A stretch of DNA of 19,073 nucleotides. Origin: JAWLGW01 sp964569055. GTDB taxonomy: Bacteria > Planctomycetota > J058. The stretch covers positions 1 to 19,073 of the forward strand of contig CAZMSZ010000118.1 in assembly GCA_964569055.1 (NCBI GenBank), in the 5' to 3' direction. A program made the position numbers and the translations under genes. How positions within the stretch are numbered: the stretch's first letter is position 1; every line of letters starts with the position of its first letter. Shown piece by piece: positions 5,783-13,504 of this stretch. The notes under the pieces were generated by a model. That model made no database searches, was not told the origin of the DNA, and saw only the letters and a program-made list of their open reading frames with translations.

Positions 5783-8095
5783 TTACAGCGCCTCGAGCAA
5801 GAACGGCGCGTCGGCTCGCAGCGCCTGCCTCAGCGCGCGCTCGCCGTCGGCCGCGACCCGGGCCGCGAGGAGCTCGGTCCGCAGCCCCGGGAGGCGCTCG
5901 GGGTCGACGGTGTGGACCAGGCAACGCAGCGCCGGCAGCGCGCGCGGCCGGGCCGAGAGCCGGCGATAGCCGAGCGCGAGCAGGGCCAGCGCGCCGAGCG
6001 GGCTCCCCGCCATTTCGCCGCACACGGTGATCGCCTTGCCGCCGCCGGCCGCCTGGGCGCGCAGGTGGTCGAGCGCCCGCAACACGGCGGGGTCGAACGA
6101 GGAGTAGTAGTGGCGCACCCGCTCGTCGTCGCGGTCGACCGCCAGCAGGTACTGGGTGAGGTCGTTGGTCCCCACGCTCACGAAGTCGACCAGCTCGAGC
6201 AGGTCGGGGAGCACGAACAGCAGGGCCGGCGTCTCCACCATGCAGCCGAGGGGGAGGGCGGGCAGGCCGCTCCGGGCCGCCGTCTCGCCCACCAGCTCGC
6301 GCACGGCCTCCAGCTCCCAGCGGGCCGTGACCAGCGGGACGAGCATGCTGGCGTCCGCGCGCTCGGCCGCGGCCGCGCGCAGGATCGCCTCCACCTGCGT
6401 GCGGGCCAGCTCGGGGTGGGCGAGCAGCAGCCGGACCGCGCGCAGCCCGAGGATCGGGTTGGCGGACTCGCCCGCGTCGAGCCCCTCGAGCACCTTGTCG
6501 CCGCCCGCGTCGAGCAGGCGCACCACCACCGGGCCGCGCGGCGCCTCGCGGAACACCTGCCGGTAGAAGGCGGTCTGTTCGGCGAGGTCTGGCAGCGCGT
6601 CGCGCTGGAGGAAGAACAGCTCCGAGCGCAGCAGCCCGATCCCGTCCGCCTGGGCCGCCCGCGCCGCCGTCAGCTCGCCCGGGAGGCCCGCGTTGGCGAA
6701 CAGCGACACGCCGGCGACCCGCGGGCCGGCCGCGAGGCGGCTCGCCAGCTCGCGGGCGATCCGCTCCTCGAGCGCGCGCGCGGCGGCCTCCCGCCGGGCG
6801 TATTCCTCCTCCACCGCGGGCGCCGGGTCGACGAACACGTAGCCGTTGTCGCCGTCGACCAGGAGGCGGTCGCCCGGCGCCACGTGGGCGAGGAGCTCGG
6901 GGACCGCGGTCACCGCCGGGATCCCCAGCGAGCGGGCCACGATCGAGGCGTGGCTGGCGTGGCTGCCGTGCTCCGTCACGATGGCCGCCACCCGCTGCGG
7001 GTCGAGGAGCGCGGTCTCGGCCGGCGTCAGCAGCCAGGCCACCACCACCCCGGCCGCCTCGCCCACGTCGGCCCCCGGGTCGCCCCCCGCGCCGAGCGCG
7101 CGCAACAGGTGCCCGCGCACGTCGCGCAGGTCGTGGACCAGCTCGCGGAGGTGCGGGTCTTCGAGCGCGCCGAGCTGCGCCTCGCACGCCTCGAGCGTCT
7201 CGTGCACCGCGCGCTCGGCGGGGGCGCCGCCCTCGATCCGCGCGCGCACCTGCGCGGCGATCGTGGGGTCGTGGATCAGCTCCACGTGCGCCCGCAGGAT
7301 CGCCGCCGGCACGGCGCCCCGCTCGGTCTCCGCGCGCTCCGCCTCGGCCCCCACCCGCGCCGCCGCCTCGCGCTGCGCCTGCGCGAACCGCTCCAGCTCC
7401 ACGTCGAGCCCGGCGAAGGCGCGCGCCGGCGGGAGCGCGTCGAGCGGGTCCTCGCCGAGCACCCGCGCCGGGCCGCGCCCCACCCCGCCCGAGGTGCCCA
7501 GCCCCGCCAGCGTGACCCGCGCGTCCCCGCCTCGCCGCGGCAGCCGCCCGCTCGTGCCGCGGTCGTCGCTCGGGCGCTCGCGCGTCCCGGCCAGGCGCCG
7601 CGCCGCGCCGATGATCCCGACCACCTGCCCGGCCAGCGTCTCGAGCGCGACCACCTCGTTGGCGGGGAAGGCGTACTCGCGCGCGGTCTGGACCGTGAGC
7701 ACCCCAATGCACTCGCCGCCGCGCAGGAGCGGCACCCCGCCGAACGAGCGGAACCGCTCCTCCCCGGTCTCGTGGAAGAACTTGAACGCCGGATGTCGAT
7801 CGGCCTGCGAGGTGAAGAAGCTGCGCTCGCTCGTGAACACCAGGCCCGTGAGCCCCTCGTCCGGCCGCAGCCGCACCCGCCCGACCGCCTCGGGCCGCAG
7901 CCCGTGCGTGGCCTCGAGCACCAGCTCGCCGCCGGGCTCGCGCAGGTAGATCGAGCACACGTCGAACCCGAGCCGCTGCGCGATCAGGGCGACCACCGCC
8001 GAGAGCGCGTCCGCCAGCGTGCGGCTGCGGCCGAGGGCGGCGGCCGCGTCCCGCAGCAGGAGGAGGTAGATGCCCTCGGGGGTCTCGACGGTCAC
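5783..8095 (-). CDS. ptsP: PtsP: GAF domain fused to PEP-protein phosphotransferase (enzyme I)
   Basis: The product is 770 aa, a usual length for PtsP (enzyme I-Ntr). It takes phosphate from PEP onto a histidine and passes it to an HPr-like protein; in other bacteria this feeds regulatory rather than sugar-transport PTS branches. A GAF sensor domain covers ~20-165. The enzyme I part follows (~190-770). The active-site His is H382 in SHASIVAR (381-388). PEP and metal motifs are intact: LLRSELFF (488-495), RLLDAGGDK (526-534), NPILGLRAVRL (546-556), GCMVETPA (617-624), SVGTNDLTQY (640-649) and CGEMAG with Cys692. The segment before the active His reads GSHASH rather than the usual GGRTSH. The GTG at 8095 has AGGAG only 1 nt away, too close for normal SD use, and TATCCT 7 nt upstream, suggesting a leaderless mRNA. 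No HPr or EIIA gene is in the window. Confidence 0.95.
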   Translation of the reverse strand: MTVETPEGIYLLLLRDAAAALGRSRTLADALSAVVALIAQRLGFDVCSIYLREPGGELVLEATHGLRPEAVGRVRLRPDEGLTGLVFTSERSFFTSQADRHPAFKFFHETGEERFRSFGGVPLLRGGECIGVLTVQTAREYAFPANEVVALETLAGQVVGIIGAARRLAGTRERPSDDRGTSGRLPRRGGDARVTLAGLGTSGGVGRGPARVLGEDPLDALPPARAFAGLDVELERFAQAQREAAARVGAEAERAETERGAVPAAILRAHVELIHDPTIAAQVRARIEGGAPAERAVHETLEACEAQLGALEDPHLRELVHDLRDVRGHLLRALGAGGDPGADVGEAAGVVVAWLLTPAETALLDPQRVAAIVTEHGSHASHASIVARSLGIPAVTAVPELLAHVAPGDRLLVDGDNGYVFVDPAPAVEEEYARREAAARALEERIARELASRLAAGPRVAGVSLFANAGLPGELTAARAAQADGIGLLRSELFFLQRDALPDLAEQTAFYRQVFREAPRGPVVVRLLDAGGDKVLEGLDAGESANPILGLRAVRLLLAHPELARTQVEAILRAAAAERADASMLVPLVTARWELEAVRELVGETAARSGLPALPLGCMVETPALLFVLPDLLELVDFVSVGTNDLTQYLLAVDRDDERVRHYYSSFDPAVLRALDHLRAQAAGGGKAITVCGEMAGSPLGALALLALGYRRLSARPRALPALRCLVHTVDPERLPGLRTELLAARVAADGERALRQALRADAPFLLEAL

Positions 8096-8102
8096 GCTCC
8101 TG

Positions 8103-8108
8103 AGGATA
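8103..8108 (-). promoter_or_regulatory. Putative -10 box (TATCCT) of ptsP
   Basis: On the minus strand TATCCT ends 7 nt before the GTG start of ptsP. A weak -35-like TCGAAC lies 17 nt further upstream. The geometry fits transcription starting at the start codon. Confidence 0.42.
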
Positions 8109-8143
8109 CGGGGGCTCCGCAGCGAGTTCGAGCGCGCGCGAGC

Positions 8144-8986
8144 TCAGCGTGGTCCGAGCGCCCATGGCAGCAGCTCGGTCGTGATCGCGGCGCGGACTTG
8201 GTCCTCGCCGCCGGCGCGCTCGGCGGCGAAGGCGAGCAGGGTCGAGCGACCGGCGACGCGGCGTAGGGCGCGGAGGAGCGGGGCGGGCTCGAGGGCGGCG
8301 ATCGGGGCGAGGAGGCGGACCAGGGAGGTCAGGCCCAGGCGGCCGTCGTCGGCGATCGCGAGCTCGAGGTGCGCGCCGCGCGCGCGCGGCTCGACCAGGA
8401 CGTCGGCGTCGCGCAGGAGCTGCACCACCCGCGCCGCGCCGGGTTCGTGCTGGCCGATGCGGGTGGGCACGAGCGCCTCGGGCTCCCAGGTGGGGTCGAG
8501 CTCGCGCGCCAGCGCGCGGGCGGCGCTCACGACCGCCCACTCCGCCGGGTTGGCGCGGGCCGCCAGGGTCTGGCCCACGTTGGGCTCGGCCAGGACGGAC
8601 AGCGCGTCGTGCGCCGCTCGCAGGTGGGCAGGGCAGGGGCAGCGGCCCCAGGCGGCGAGCGCGTCGAGCCGCGCCGTGGCGGCCGCAGCCGGCGCGGCCG
8701 GGGCCCCGGCCGCGGCCGCGCGGAGCGCCGCCACCGAGCCCAGCAGGAAGGCCTGCTGCCCCCACCCGCGCAGGGCCAGCGCCCACTCGCGCAGCGGCGT
8801 CGCCTCGCTCGCCGCGAGCGGCTCCGCCAGGGCCGCGGCGGCGGCGGCCTCGCCGAGGTGCGCGGCCAGGCGCAGGGCGTCGCGCGCGAGCTCGCCCGCG
8901 CGGAGCCGCGCCCGCAACACCTCCGCGCGCGCCTGCGGGTCGCCCTGCGACGCGCGGCGCTCGACCTCTCGCCGTCGGACGTCCAC
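8144..8986 (-). CDS. Helical protein of unknown function
   Basis: The product is 280 aa, Ala/Leu/Arg-rich and mostly helical, with no signal peptide or membrane segment. I do not recognise a domain. The N-terminus (REVERRASQGDPQARAEVLR) resembles the start of the protein at 254-2545; LRAGEL and a helix pair follow. A motif RCPCPAHLRAA occurs near residue ~120. The GTG at 8986 was chosen because it begins this motif and has TATCCT 6 nt upstream; the frame is open back to 9103, inside the preceding gene. It lies between the RING membrane-protein gene and ptsP, 48 nt before ptsP. Its function cannot be inferred from the sequence. Confidence 0.7.
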   Translation of the reverse strand: MDVRRREVERRASQGDPQARAEVLRARLRAGELARDALRLAAHLGEAAAAAALAEPLAASEATPLREWALALRGWGQQAFLLGSVAALRAAAAGAPAAPAAAATARLDALAAWGRCPCPAHLRAAHDALSVLAEPNVGQTLAARANPAEWAVVSAARALARELDPTWEPEALVPTRIGQHEPGAARVVQLLRDADVLVEPRARGAHLELAIADDGRLGLTSLVRLLAPIAALEPAPLLRALRRVAGRSTLLAFAAERAGGEDQVRAAITTELLPWALGPR

Positions 8987-8992
8987 CCTTCC

Positions 8993-8998
8993 AGGATA
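8993..8998 (-). promoter_or_regulatory. Putative -10 box (TATCCT) of the 280-aa gene
   Basis: On the minus strand TATCCT ends 6 nt before GTG 8986. It directly follows the GC hairpin at 9003-9023, so one transcript may end and another start within ~30 nt. No -35 box is evident because the hairpin occupies that place. Confidence 0.42.
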
Positions 8999-9002
8999 GC
9001 CC

Positions 9003-9023
9003 GCGGCGGCGGGGCGCCGCCGC
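9003..9023 (-). terminator. Perfect GC hairpin after the RING-protein gene, no T tract
   Basis: GCGGCGGCG (9003-9011) pairs with CGCCGCCGC (9015-9023), a perfect 9-bp stem with a 3-nt loop. It directly abuts the stop codon of the gene at 9024. No run of T follows on the minus strand, so it is not a standard intrinsic terminator; it may be a T-less terminator or an mRNA end-protecting stem. Confidence 0.42.
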
Positions 9024-9893
9024 TCACGCCGTGAGCAAGGCCACCAGCCCGGCGAACGCGAGCAGCCCGACCACGATCCGCAGCCCGAGGCCGAGCGCCG
9101 CACGAACTCGCGCGACCTCGTCCCGCTGTCGCGCCTCGAACAGCGCGGCGCTCCCGCCGCTGCTCGGCGCGACCGTGGGGCGGAAGGTGAGGGTCACCCA
9201 CAGGACCAGCCCGATGTGCACCACCAGCGTCAGGGCCAGGGTCAGCAGGGCCAGCGCGAGCGGACCGAAGGCGTGCCAGGCCTCGACCTGCGCGGTGTAG
9301 GCGCCCTCCTCGCAGGAGAGCACGAACGCGGCGGAGGTGACCCGCACGAAGTGGACGGGCCGCCTCCGCTGCGCCCGCTCGGAGATCTCGGGGGCCGCGT
9401 CGCACACGTAGTCGAGCGCGAACCGCGCGACCTCGCCGGGCTGCAGCGTCTGCCGCTCCGGTCCGCGCAGCTCGAGGTGCGGCGGGAGCATGCGGACCTC
9501 GACCGTCTGGGCGCGCTCGGTCCGGTTCGCGACGCGGACCTCGATCCGCTCGCGCGCGTGGCCGGCGCGCGCCACGAACCGCAGCGGGCCGGGCGACGCC
9601 TCGAAGTGGGCCCTGCGCCCGCGCAGCTCGACCTCGAGCGCGGGGACCTCCTCCGTGGGCGTGTCGCCCGGCGCCTGCGCGGCCACCGTGACCTGTTGCC
9701 CGCTGCTCACGAAGGCCGTCTCGCCGCACCCGGCGCAGGCGCCCGCCTCGTGCCAGCAGTCGGCGTGGTGACGCGCCAGGCAGGCCTCGCAGGCGACCCA
9801 CCGCTCCTTGCTGCGCTCCACCGCGTCGTGGCAGAACGGGCAGCGGCCCGGGCCGCCGGCGACCTGGACCTGCCGCTCGAGCGCGTCGCCCAT
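9024..9893 (-). CDS. RING-type zinc-finger membrane protein (prokaryotic RING)
   Basis: The product is 289 aa. The N-terminus is a RING-like zinc finger: C18, C21, C35, C38, H42/H43, C46, C53, C56 (RCPFCHD...VACEACLARHHADCW...CAGCG). This resembles prokaryotic RING modules often fused to membrane or beta-rich parts in planctomycetes. Residues ~85-200 are beta-rich and could be an Ig- or arrestin-like fold. Two membrane helices follow at ~209-236 and ~268-288, with ~30 residues between them; the zinc finger is probably cytoplasmic. The ATG at 9893 overlaps the stop of the upstream coiled-coil gene by one base (TGATG), so the two are coupled. Ubiquitin-like ligase activity should not be assumed; the zinc finger may simply bind protein. 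Confidence 0.85.
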   Translation of the reverse strand: MGDALERQVQVAGGPGRCPFCHDAVERSKERWVACEACLARHHADCWHEAGACAGCGETAFVSSGQQVTVAAQAPGDTPTEEVPALEVELRGRRAHFEASPGPLRFVARAGHARERIEVRVANRTERAQTVEVRMLPPHLELRGPERQTLQPGEVARFALDYVCDAAPEISERAQRRRPVHFVRVTSAAFVLSCEEGAYTAQVEAWHAFGPLALALLTLALTLVVHIGLVLWVTLTFRPTVAPSSGGSAALFEARQRDEVARVRAALGLGLRIVVGLLAFAGLVALLTA

Positions 9894-10300
9894 CACCGCT
9901 TCTTGCGCGGTCGCGGCGCCTTCAGCTTGCGCGCCGCGGCGTCGTCCGCGGCGCGGCGCGCGTCGCGGGCTCGCTGCGCGGGGGAGCGGCGGTCGACCTC
10001 GGGCGTGACCCGCCCGTCCACCACGCCGTCCTCCGCGTCGATGGCGCGCGCCGCCGCCTCGAGCTCGGCGGGGTCGATCCCGCCGCGCTGGTGGAGGGTG
10101 GCCACGAGCGCCTTGCACAGCAGGGTCAGCTCGCCGACCTGCTGCTCGAGCTCGCTCAGCCGCTCCTCGGTCTGGCGCCGGGCACCCGCGCTGCGGCGCG
10201 CCAGGCGGGCACCAGCCGCGCGCAGCCCTTCGATGTCGCCGCGCTGGCGGGTCTCGCTGTCGAACACGTAGCCGAACACACCCAGGTTGAGTGGAGCCAT
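9893..10300 (-). CDS. Small coiled-coil protein with basic tail
   Basis: The product is 135 aa. It opens with a short hydrophobic segment (MAPLNLGVFGYVFD), then a coiled coil at ~18-70 containing LSELEQQVGELTLLCKALVATL. An acidic linker follows, then a strongly basic end (KLKAPRPRKKR). No family is recognised. GGAGG lies 7 nt before the ATG, and a -10-like TATCCT lies 34 nt before it, so this looks like the first gene of a two-gene unit with the RING membrane protein. The stop/start overlap (TGATG) suggests the two products work together; a soluble partner of the RING protein is plausible but is inference. Confidence 0.75.
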   Translation of the reverse strand: MAPLNLGVFGYVFDSETRQRGDIEGLRAAGARLARRSAGARRQTEERLSELEQQVGELTLLCKALVATLHQRGGIDPAELEAAARAIDAEDGVVDGRVTPEVDRRSPAQRARDARRAADDAAARKLKAPRPRKKR

Positions 10301-10333
10301 GACAGCGCCTCCGATCGCCCGATGCGGCCGGTC

Positions 10334-10339
10334 AGGATA
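10334..10339 (-). promoter_or_regulatory. Putative -10 box (TATCCT) of the coiled-coil/RING pair
   Basis: On the minus strand TATCCT lies 34 nt before ATG 10300. This leaves room for a leader that contains the GGAGG ribosome site. It sits 14 nt after the cyclase stop, and no -35 box is obvious. Confidence 0.4.
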
Positions 10340-10353
10340 GCGCGTCAGGCCCC

Positions 10354-12177
10354 TCAGCGCGCAGCGGCGGCGCCTGGCGCGGGGGCCGCGACGATCCGGA
10401 CGGCCTCGACCCGCCCCTCGACCCCCTTGAGGTCCGCCGTGAAGCGCTCGTGGACGCGCGCGCTCCCCAGCCACCCCTCGCGCTCGGCGAGCTCGGCCAG
10501 CGGCGCCGCCGTGACGAGCTCGTCGCCGCCCGCTTGCGCCTGGAGCCGCGCCGCGACGTTGACGGTCTGGCCGAAGTAGTCGAGCCGGTCGTTGGCGGTG
10601 ACCGCGTAGCAGGCGCCCGCGTGGACGCCGAGCTTGAGCCCGACCCCGGGGTGCCCCTCCTCACGCGCGAACCCGGGGAACGCGGCCAGCATGCGGACCG
10701 CGGCGCGCACCGCGTCGCCCTCGTCCTGGAAGGCGGCCATCACGGCGTCGCCGATCGTCTTGACCACCGCGCCGTGCTCGTCCGCGATCAAGCCCTCGAG
10801 CAGGTCGAAGTGGCGCTGCACGAGGCGGAACGCGGCGGCGTCGCCGACGTCGCTGTAGAGCTGGGTCGAGCCGGTCAGGTCGCTGAACAGCACGGCCGCG
10901 CGCCCCACGCGCAGGCACACGCCCGGGTGGAGCACCTGCTCGGAGAACTGCTTGCGGAACTCGGGGAACGTGCTGACGTGGTGCGCGGTGGCGGCGCGGC
11001 TGGCCCAGGCGAGGTGCTCCAGCTTGACGTGGCGAGGGTCGTCGCCGCCGTAGCGCACGGCGAGCGCCCCGCCCGGCTCGAGCTGCGCCACGCTCGGCTC
11101 GATCGCGGTCGGGGTCGCCTCGAGCTCGGCCTCGGGTGGCGCGCCGGCCTCGACCGTCACGGCCGCGGCCGCGCCGCCGCGCAGGAACAGCCGATATCGT
11201 CCCTCGGCGGCCGGGGCGCGGAAGGTGTGCGCGGCCCCCGGGGCGAGCACGACCTGCGCGAGCACGTGGGGCGTGCGGGCGGGGCCCCCGATGCAGTACG
11301 TGAGGCGATCGACCTTGCGCACCGCGGCCGCCGGCTCGAAGGTGGCCTCCACGCTGCGGTCGAGCTCCAGCCCGAACCGGATGTCGCACAGCTGGCAGTG
11401 GCCCTCGCCGTCCGCCAGCTCGGCGAGGTTCTCGACCTGGTCGGCGGCCGTCCGGCAGCTCGGGCAGATCAGCTCCCAGCGCAGCTCGAGCAGCCCGGCC
11501 TGGACGCCGCGCAGGCAGGCCCCGAGCAGCACGCGGTCGCCGAGCCCCCAGCGGTCGGCCAGCTCGAACGGCCGGATCCGGCCGACGTCCACGTCGGGCG
11601 CCTGGCGGACGTGGTCGACCAGGCGCTCGGCCACCGCGCGCTCGACGCCGGTCTCGAGCAGCGCCTCCTCGGCGCGCCGCATCGCGCCGTCCTCGCGGCT
11701 CGTGTGGCGGAGGGCCGGCCAGCGGCCGCTCGTCGCCCGCCGCTCGAGCGCCTCGAGCGCGCTCGCCAGCCCGCCCAGCCCCTTGCGCGCGGCGATGCTC
11801 GCCAGCGGGAGCACGAGGAGCGAGCGCGGATACAGGCTGAGCGTGATCCGGACCTGCGTGTTGCCCGGCGACCCGTCGGCGAGGTCGAACGACAGCTCGA
11901 GCTGCTCCAGCGGGCCGCGCCGCATCGGCCGCGCGATCGAGAACCGCTCCTCCCAGCTCCACTCGAAGGGGCGCTCCTCGTAGACGAGCTCCAGGCCGAA
12001 GAAGTGCTGGCGCGCCAGGAACCGCGCCGCGCCCTCGTCGTCGCCCGACACCGGCTCGAACTCGACGGGCGGCATGCCGGCCAGGCGGTTGAGCCGCTCG
12101 GTGTCGGTGATCAAGGCCCACACCGCGGGGCGCGGCGCGGCCAGGCTCAGCTCGCGAGTGACGACGACCGGGTCCAC
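10354..12177 (-). CDS. Class III adenylate/guanylate cyclase with SRPBCC-like and Cys-rich N-terminal regions
   Basis: The product is 607 aa from GTG 12177. Residues ~5-150 look like an SRPBCC/START-type cavity domain (RELSLAAPRPAVWALITDTE). A helical part follows, then a zinc-ribbon-like C238-x2-C241...C261-x2-C264 and a beta-rich segment. This middle region resembles uncharacterised domains (DUF5939-like) found before such cyclases; that label is tentative. The catalytic domain is ~422-590: metal Asp433 in LFSDLTGST, Asp477 in KTIGDAV, Lys473, Asn540 and Arg544 in VNVAARL. The base-contacting position reads Gln537 (YFGQTVN) rather than Asp, so ATP versus GTP use is not settled. All catalytic residues are present. 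GAGGAG lies 7 nt before GTG 12177; GTG 12183 is an alternative with SD too close. It follows pilC on the same strand after 68 nt. Confidence 0.9.
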   Translation of the reverse strand: MDPVVVTRELSLAAPRPAVWALITDTERLNRLAGMPPVEFEPVSGDDEGAARFLARQHFFGLELVYEERPFEWSWEERFSIARPMRRGPLEQLELSFDLADGSPGNTQVRITLSLYPRSLLVLPLASIAARKGLGGLASALEALERRATSGRWPALRHTSREDGAMRRAEEALLETGVERAVAERLVDHVRQAPDVDVGRIRPFELADRWGLGDRVLLGACLRGVQAGLLELRWELICPSCRTAADQVENLAELADGEGHCQLCDIRFGLELDRSVEATFEPAAAVRKVDRLTYCIGGPARTPHVLAQVVLAPGAAHTFRAPAAEGRYRLFLRGGAAAAVTVEAGAPPEAELEATPTAIEPSVAQLEPGGALAVRYGGDDPRHVKLEHLAWASRAATAHHVSTFPEFRKQFSEQVLHPGVCLRVGRAAVLFSDLTGSTQLYSDVGDAAAFRLVQRHFDLLEGLIADEHGAVVKTIGDAVMAAFQDEGDAVRAAVRMLAAFPGFAREEGHPGVGLKLGVHAGACYAVTANDRLDYFGQTVNVAARLQAQAGGDELVTAAPLAELAEREGWLGSARVHERFTADLKGVEGRVEAVRIVAAPAPGAAAAR

Positions 12178-12197
12178 GACCACGCTCCTCGCCGATG

Positions 12198-12203
12198 AAG
12201 GTA
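12198..12203 (-). promoter_or_regulatory. Putative -10 box (TACCTT) of the cyclase gene
   Basis: On the minus strand TACCTT lies 20 nt before GTG 12177. A start ~7 nt downstream would leave a short leader with the GAGGAG ribosome site. The match is weak and there is no clear -35 box. Confidence 0.28.
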
Positions 12204-12207
12204 ACGA

Positions 12208-12221
12208 GCCGGCGCGCCGGC
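12208..12221 (-). terminator. 14-bp GC palindrome after pilC, terminator-like
   Basis: GCCGGCGCGCCGGC is a perfect palindrome, able to fold as a 5-bp stem with a 4-nt loop. It lies 24 nt past the pilC stop and just before the cyclase -10-like box. A T-poor tail (CTCGTTACCTT) follows on the minus strand. It could end the pil transcript, but the lack of a proper T tract keeps this weak. Confidence 0.33.
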
Positions 12222-12230
12222 CGCTACCCG

Positions 12231-12243
12231 AGGAGCCTGGGTC
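12231..12243. repeat. 13-bp inverted repeat flanking pilC (left arm)
   Basis: AGGAGCCTGGGTC here is the exact reverse complement of GACCCAGGCTCCT at 13560-13572, on the other side of pilC. Both arms lie in the short gaps bordering pilC. The right arm also resembles the region around the pilC ribosome site. Confidence 0.5.
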
Positions 12244-12245
12244 CG

Positions 12246-13487
12246 CTACAGCTTCTCGATCAGCGAGATCAGCGGGAGGAACAGCGCGATCACGATGAAG
12301 CCGACCGCGCCGCCCATGCCGACGATCAGGACCGGCTCGATGATCGAGCTGAGCGACTCGACGGCCACGTCGACGTCGTCGTCGTAGTTGTCGGCGATCT
12401 TGACGAGCATCTTGTCGAGCTCACCCGTCTCCTCGCCGATGTCGATCATGTTGACCATCATGTCGTCGAACACGCCGGCCTCCTGCAGCGGCCGGGCGAT
12501 CGACTCGCCCTCGCGGATGGACGCGTGCACCTCGTCGATCGCCTTGGCGATCACGTCGTTGCCCGTGGCCTCGCGGGTGATGCTGAGCGACTCGAGGATC
12601 GGCACGCCCGAGGCGATCAGGGTGCCCAGGGTGCGCGCGAAGCGCGAGATCGTCGACTTGTGGATGATGTTGCCGAACACCGGCATGTAGAGCGTGAACT
12701 TGTCGGTGATGAACTTGCCCTTCGGGTGCGAGCGGACGAGCTTCAGCCCGAAGAACGCCACCAGCGGGAAGCCGGGCAGGAGGAACCAGTAGTTCGAGAC
12801 GAAGTTCGAGACGTGGATCAGCATGTCCGTCATGGCGGGCAGCGGGATCCCGGTCTCCTCGAACATCTTCTTGAAGGCCGGGATCACGAACTTCATGATG
12901 CCCGCCAGGATCAGCACCGCGACCACGGTCACCACGGCCGGGTAGACCAGCGCGCCGATCACCTTCTTCTTGAGGCGGAGCGACTTCTCCATGAAGCCGG
13001 CCAGGCGGTCGAGGATCGTGTCGAGCACACCGCCCGCCTCGCCCGCCTTGATCATGCCGACGTAGAGCCGGTCGAACGCCTTGGGGTGCTTGCCCATGGC
13101 CTCCGAGAGGGTCGCGCCCGACTCCACGTCCTCGGCCACGTCCATCAGCGTGTTCTTGAGCACGCAGGGCTTGAGCTGCCCCTCGAGGATCTTGATCGAG
13201 CGGACGATCGGCAGGCCGGCGTCCTGCAGCGTCGCGAGCTGCTGCGTGAACTGCGTGAGCTGCGCCAGGCCGACGCCGCCGAGCGCGTAGACCTTGTCGC
13301 GCTTCTTGCCGTCGCCCGTCGGGGTGCCCTCGACCGCCGCCGCGCCGCCGGCCTTCTCCTTGACCTTGGTCGGGAACAGGCCCATGCCCTTGATCTTGGC
13401 CATCGCCTCTTCGCGGTCGTCGGCCTCGACCTCCTGCTTGACCTTGTTCCCCTTGGCGTCGACGGCTTCGAAGCTGAAGGCGGGCAT
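12246..13487 (-). CDS. pilC: PilC: type IV pilus inner-membrane platform protein
   Basis: The product is 413 aa, the usual PilC/GspF length. The integral membrane protein forms the platform through which PilB and PilT act on pilin assembly and disassembly. The N-terminus FSFEAVDAKGNKVKQEVEA is a typical PilC start. Two GspF domains lie at ~75-200 (LTQFTQQLATLQDAGLPIVRS, GMIKAGEAGGVLD) and ~278-400 (RFARTLGTLIASGVPILESL, NMIDIGEETGELDKML). Membrane helices are at ~178-201, ~230-250 and ~385-408. The ATG at 13487 follows AGGAG with a 7-nt spacer. It lies 100 nt after the second PilB-type ATPase gene, the largest gap within the cluster, and that gap holds a structured segment. Order and strand suggest it is last in the pil operon; GspF of a type II secretion system is the alternative, but pilT nearby argues for pili. 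Confidence 0.95.
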   Translation of the reverse strand: MPAFSFEAVDAKGNKVKQEVEADDREEAMAKIKGMGLFPTKVKEKAGGAAAVEGTPTGDGKKRDKVYALGGVGLAQLTQFTQQLATLQDAGLPIVRSIKILEGQLKPCVLKNTLMDVAEDVESGATLSEAMGKHPKAFDRLYVGMIKAGEAGGVLDTILDRLAGFMEKSLRLKKKVIGALVYPAVVTVVAVLILAGIMKFVIPAFKKMFEETGIPLPAMTDMLIHVSNFVSNYWFLLPGFPLVAFFGLKLVRSHPKGKFITDKFTLYMPVFGNIIHKSTISRFARTLGTLIASGVPILESLSITREATGNDVIAKAIDEVHASIREGESIARPLQEAGVFDDMMVNMIDIGEETGELDKMLVKIADNYDDDVDVAVESLSSIIEPVLIVGMGGAVGFIVIALFLPLISLIEKL

Positions 13488-13504
13488 CGCAGTCTCCTGA
13501 GCGA

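Noticed and set aside
5771..8266. An 831-aa plus-strand open frame antisense to ptsP
   Set aside because: Same shadow composition, with no domain, while the opposite strand encodes a complete PtsP.
5112..8786. A 1224-aa open frame on the minus strand covering ptsP and part of the next gene
   Set aside because: Only its last ~148 codons, from ATG 5558, look like a real protein. The rest is an Arg/Gly/Ala-rich off-frame reading of ptsP, open because of high GC.
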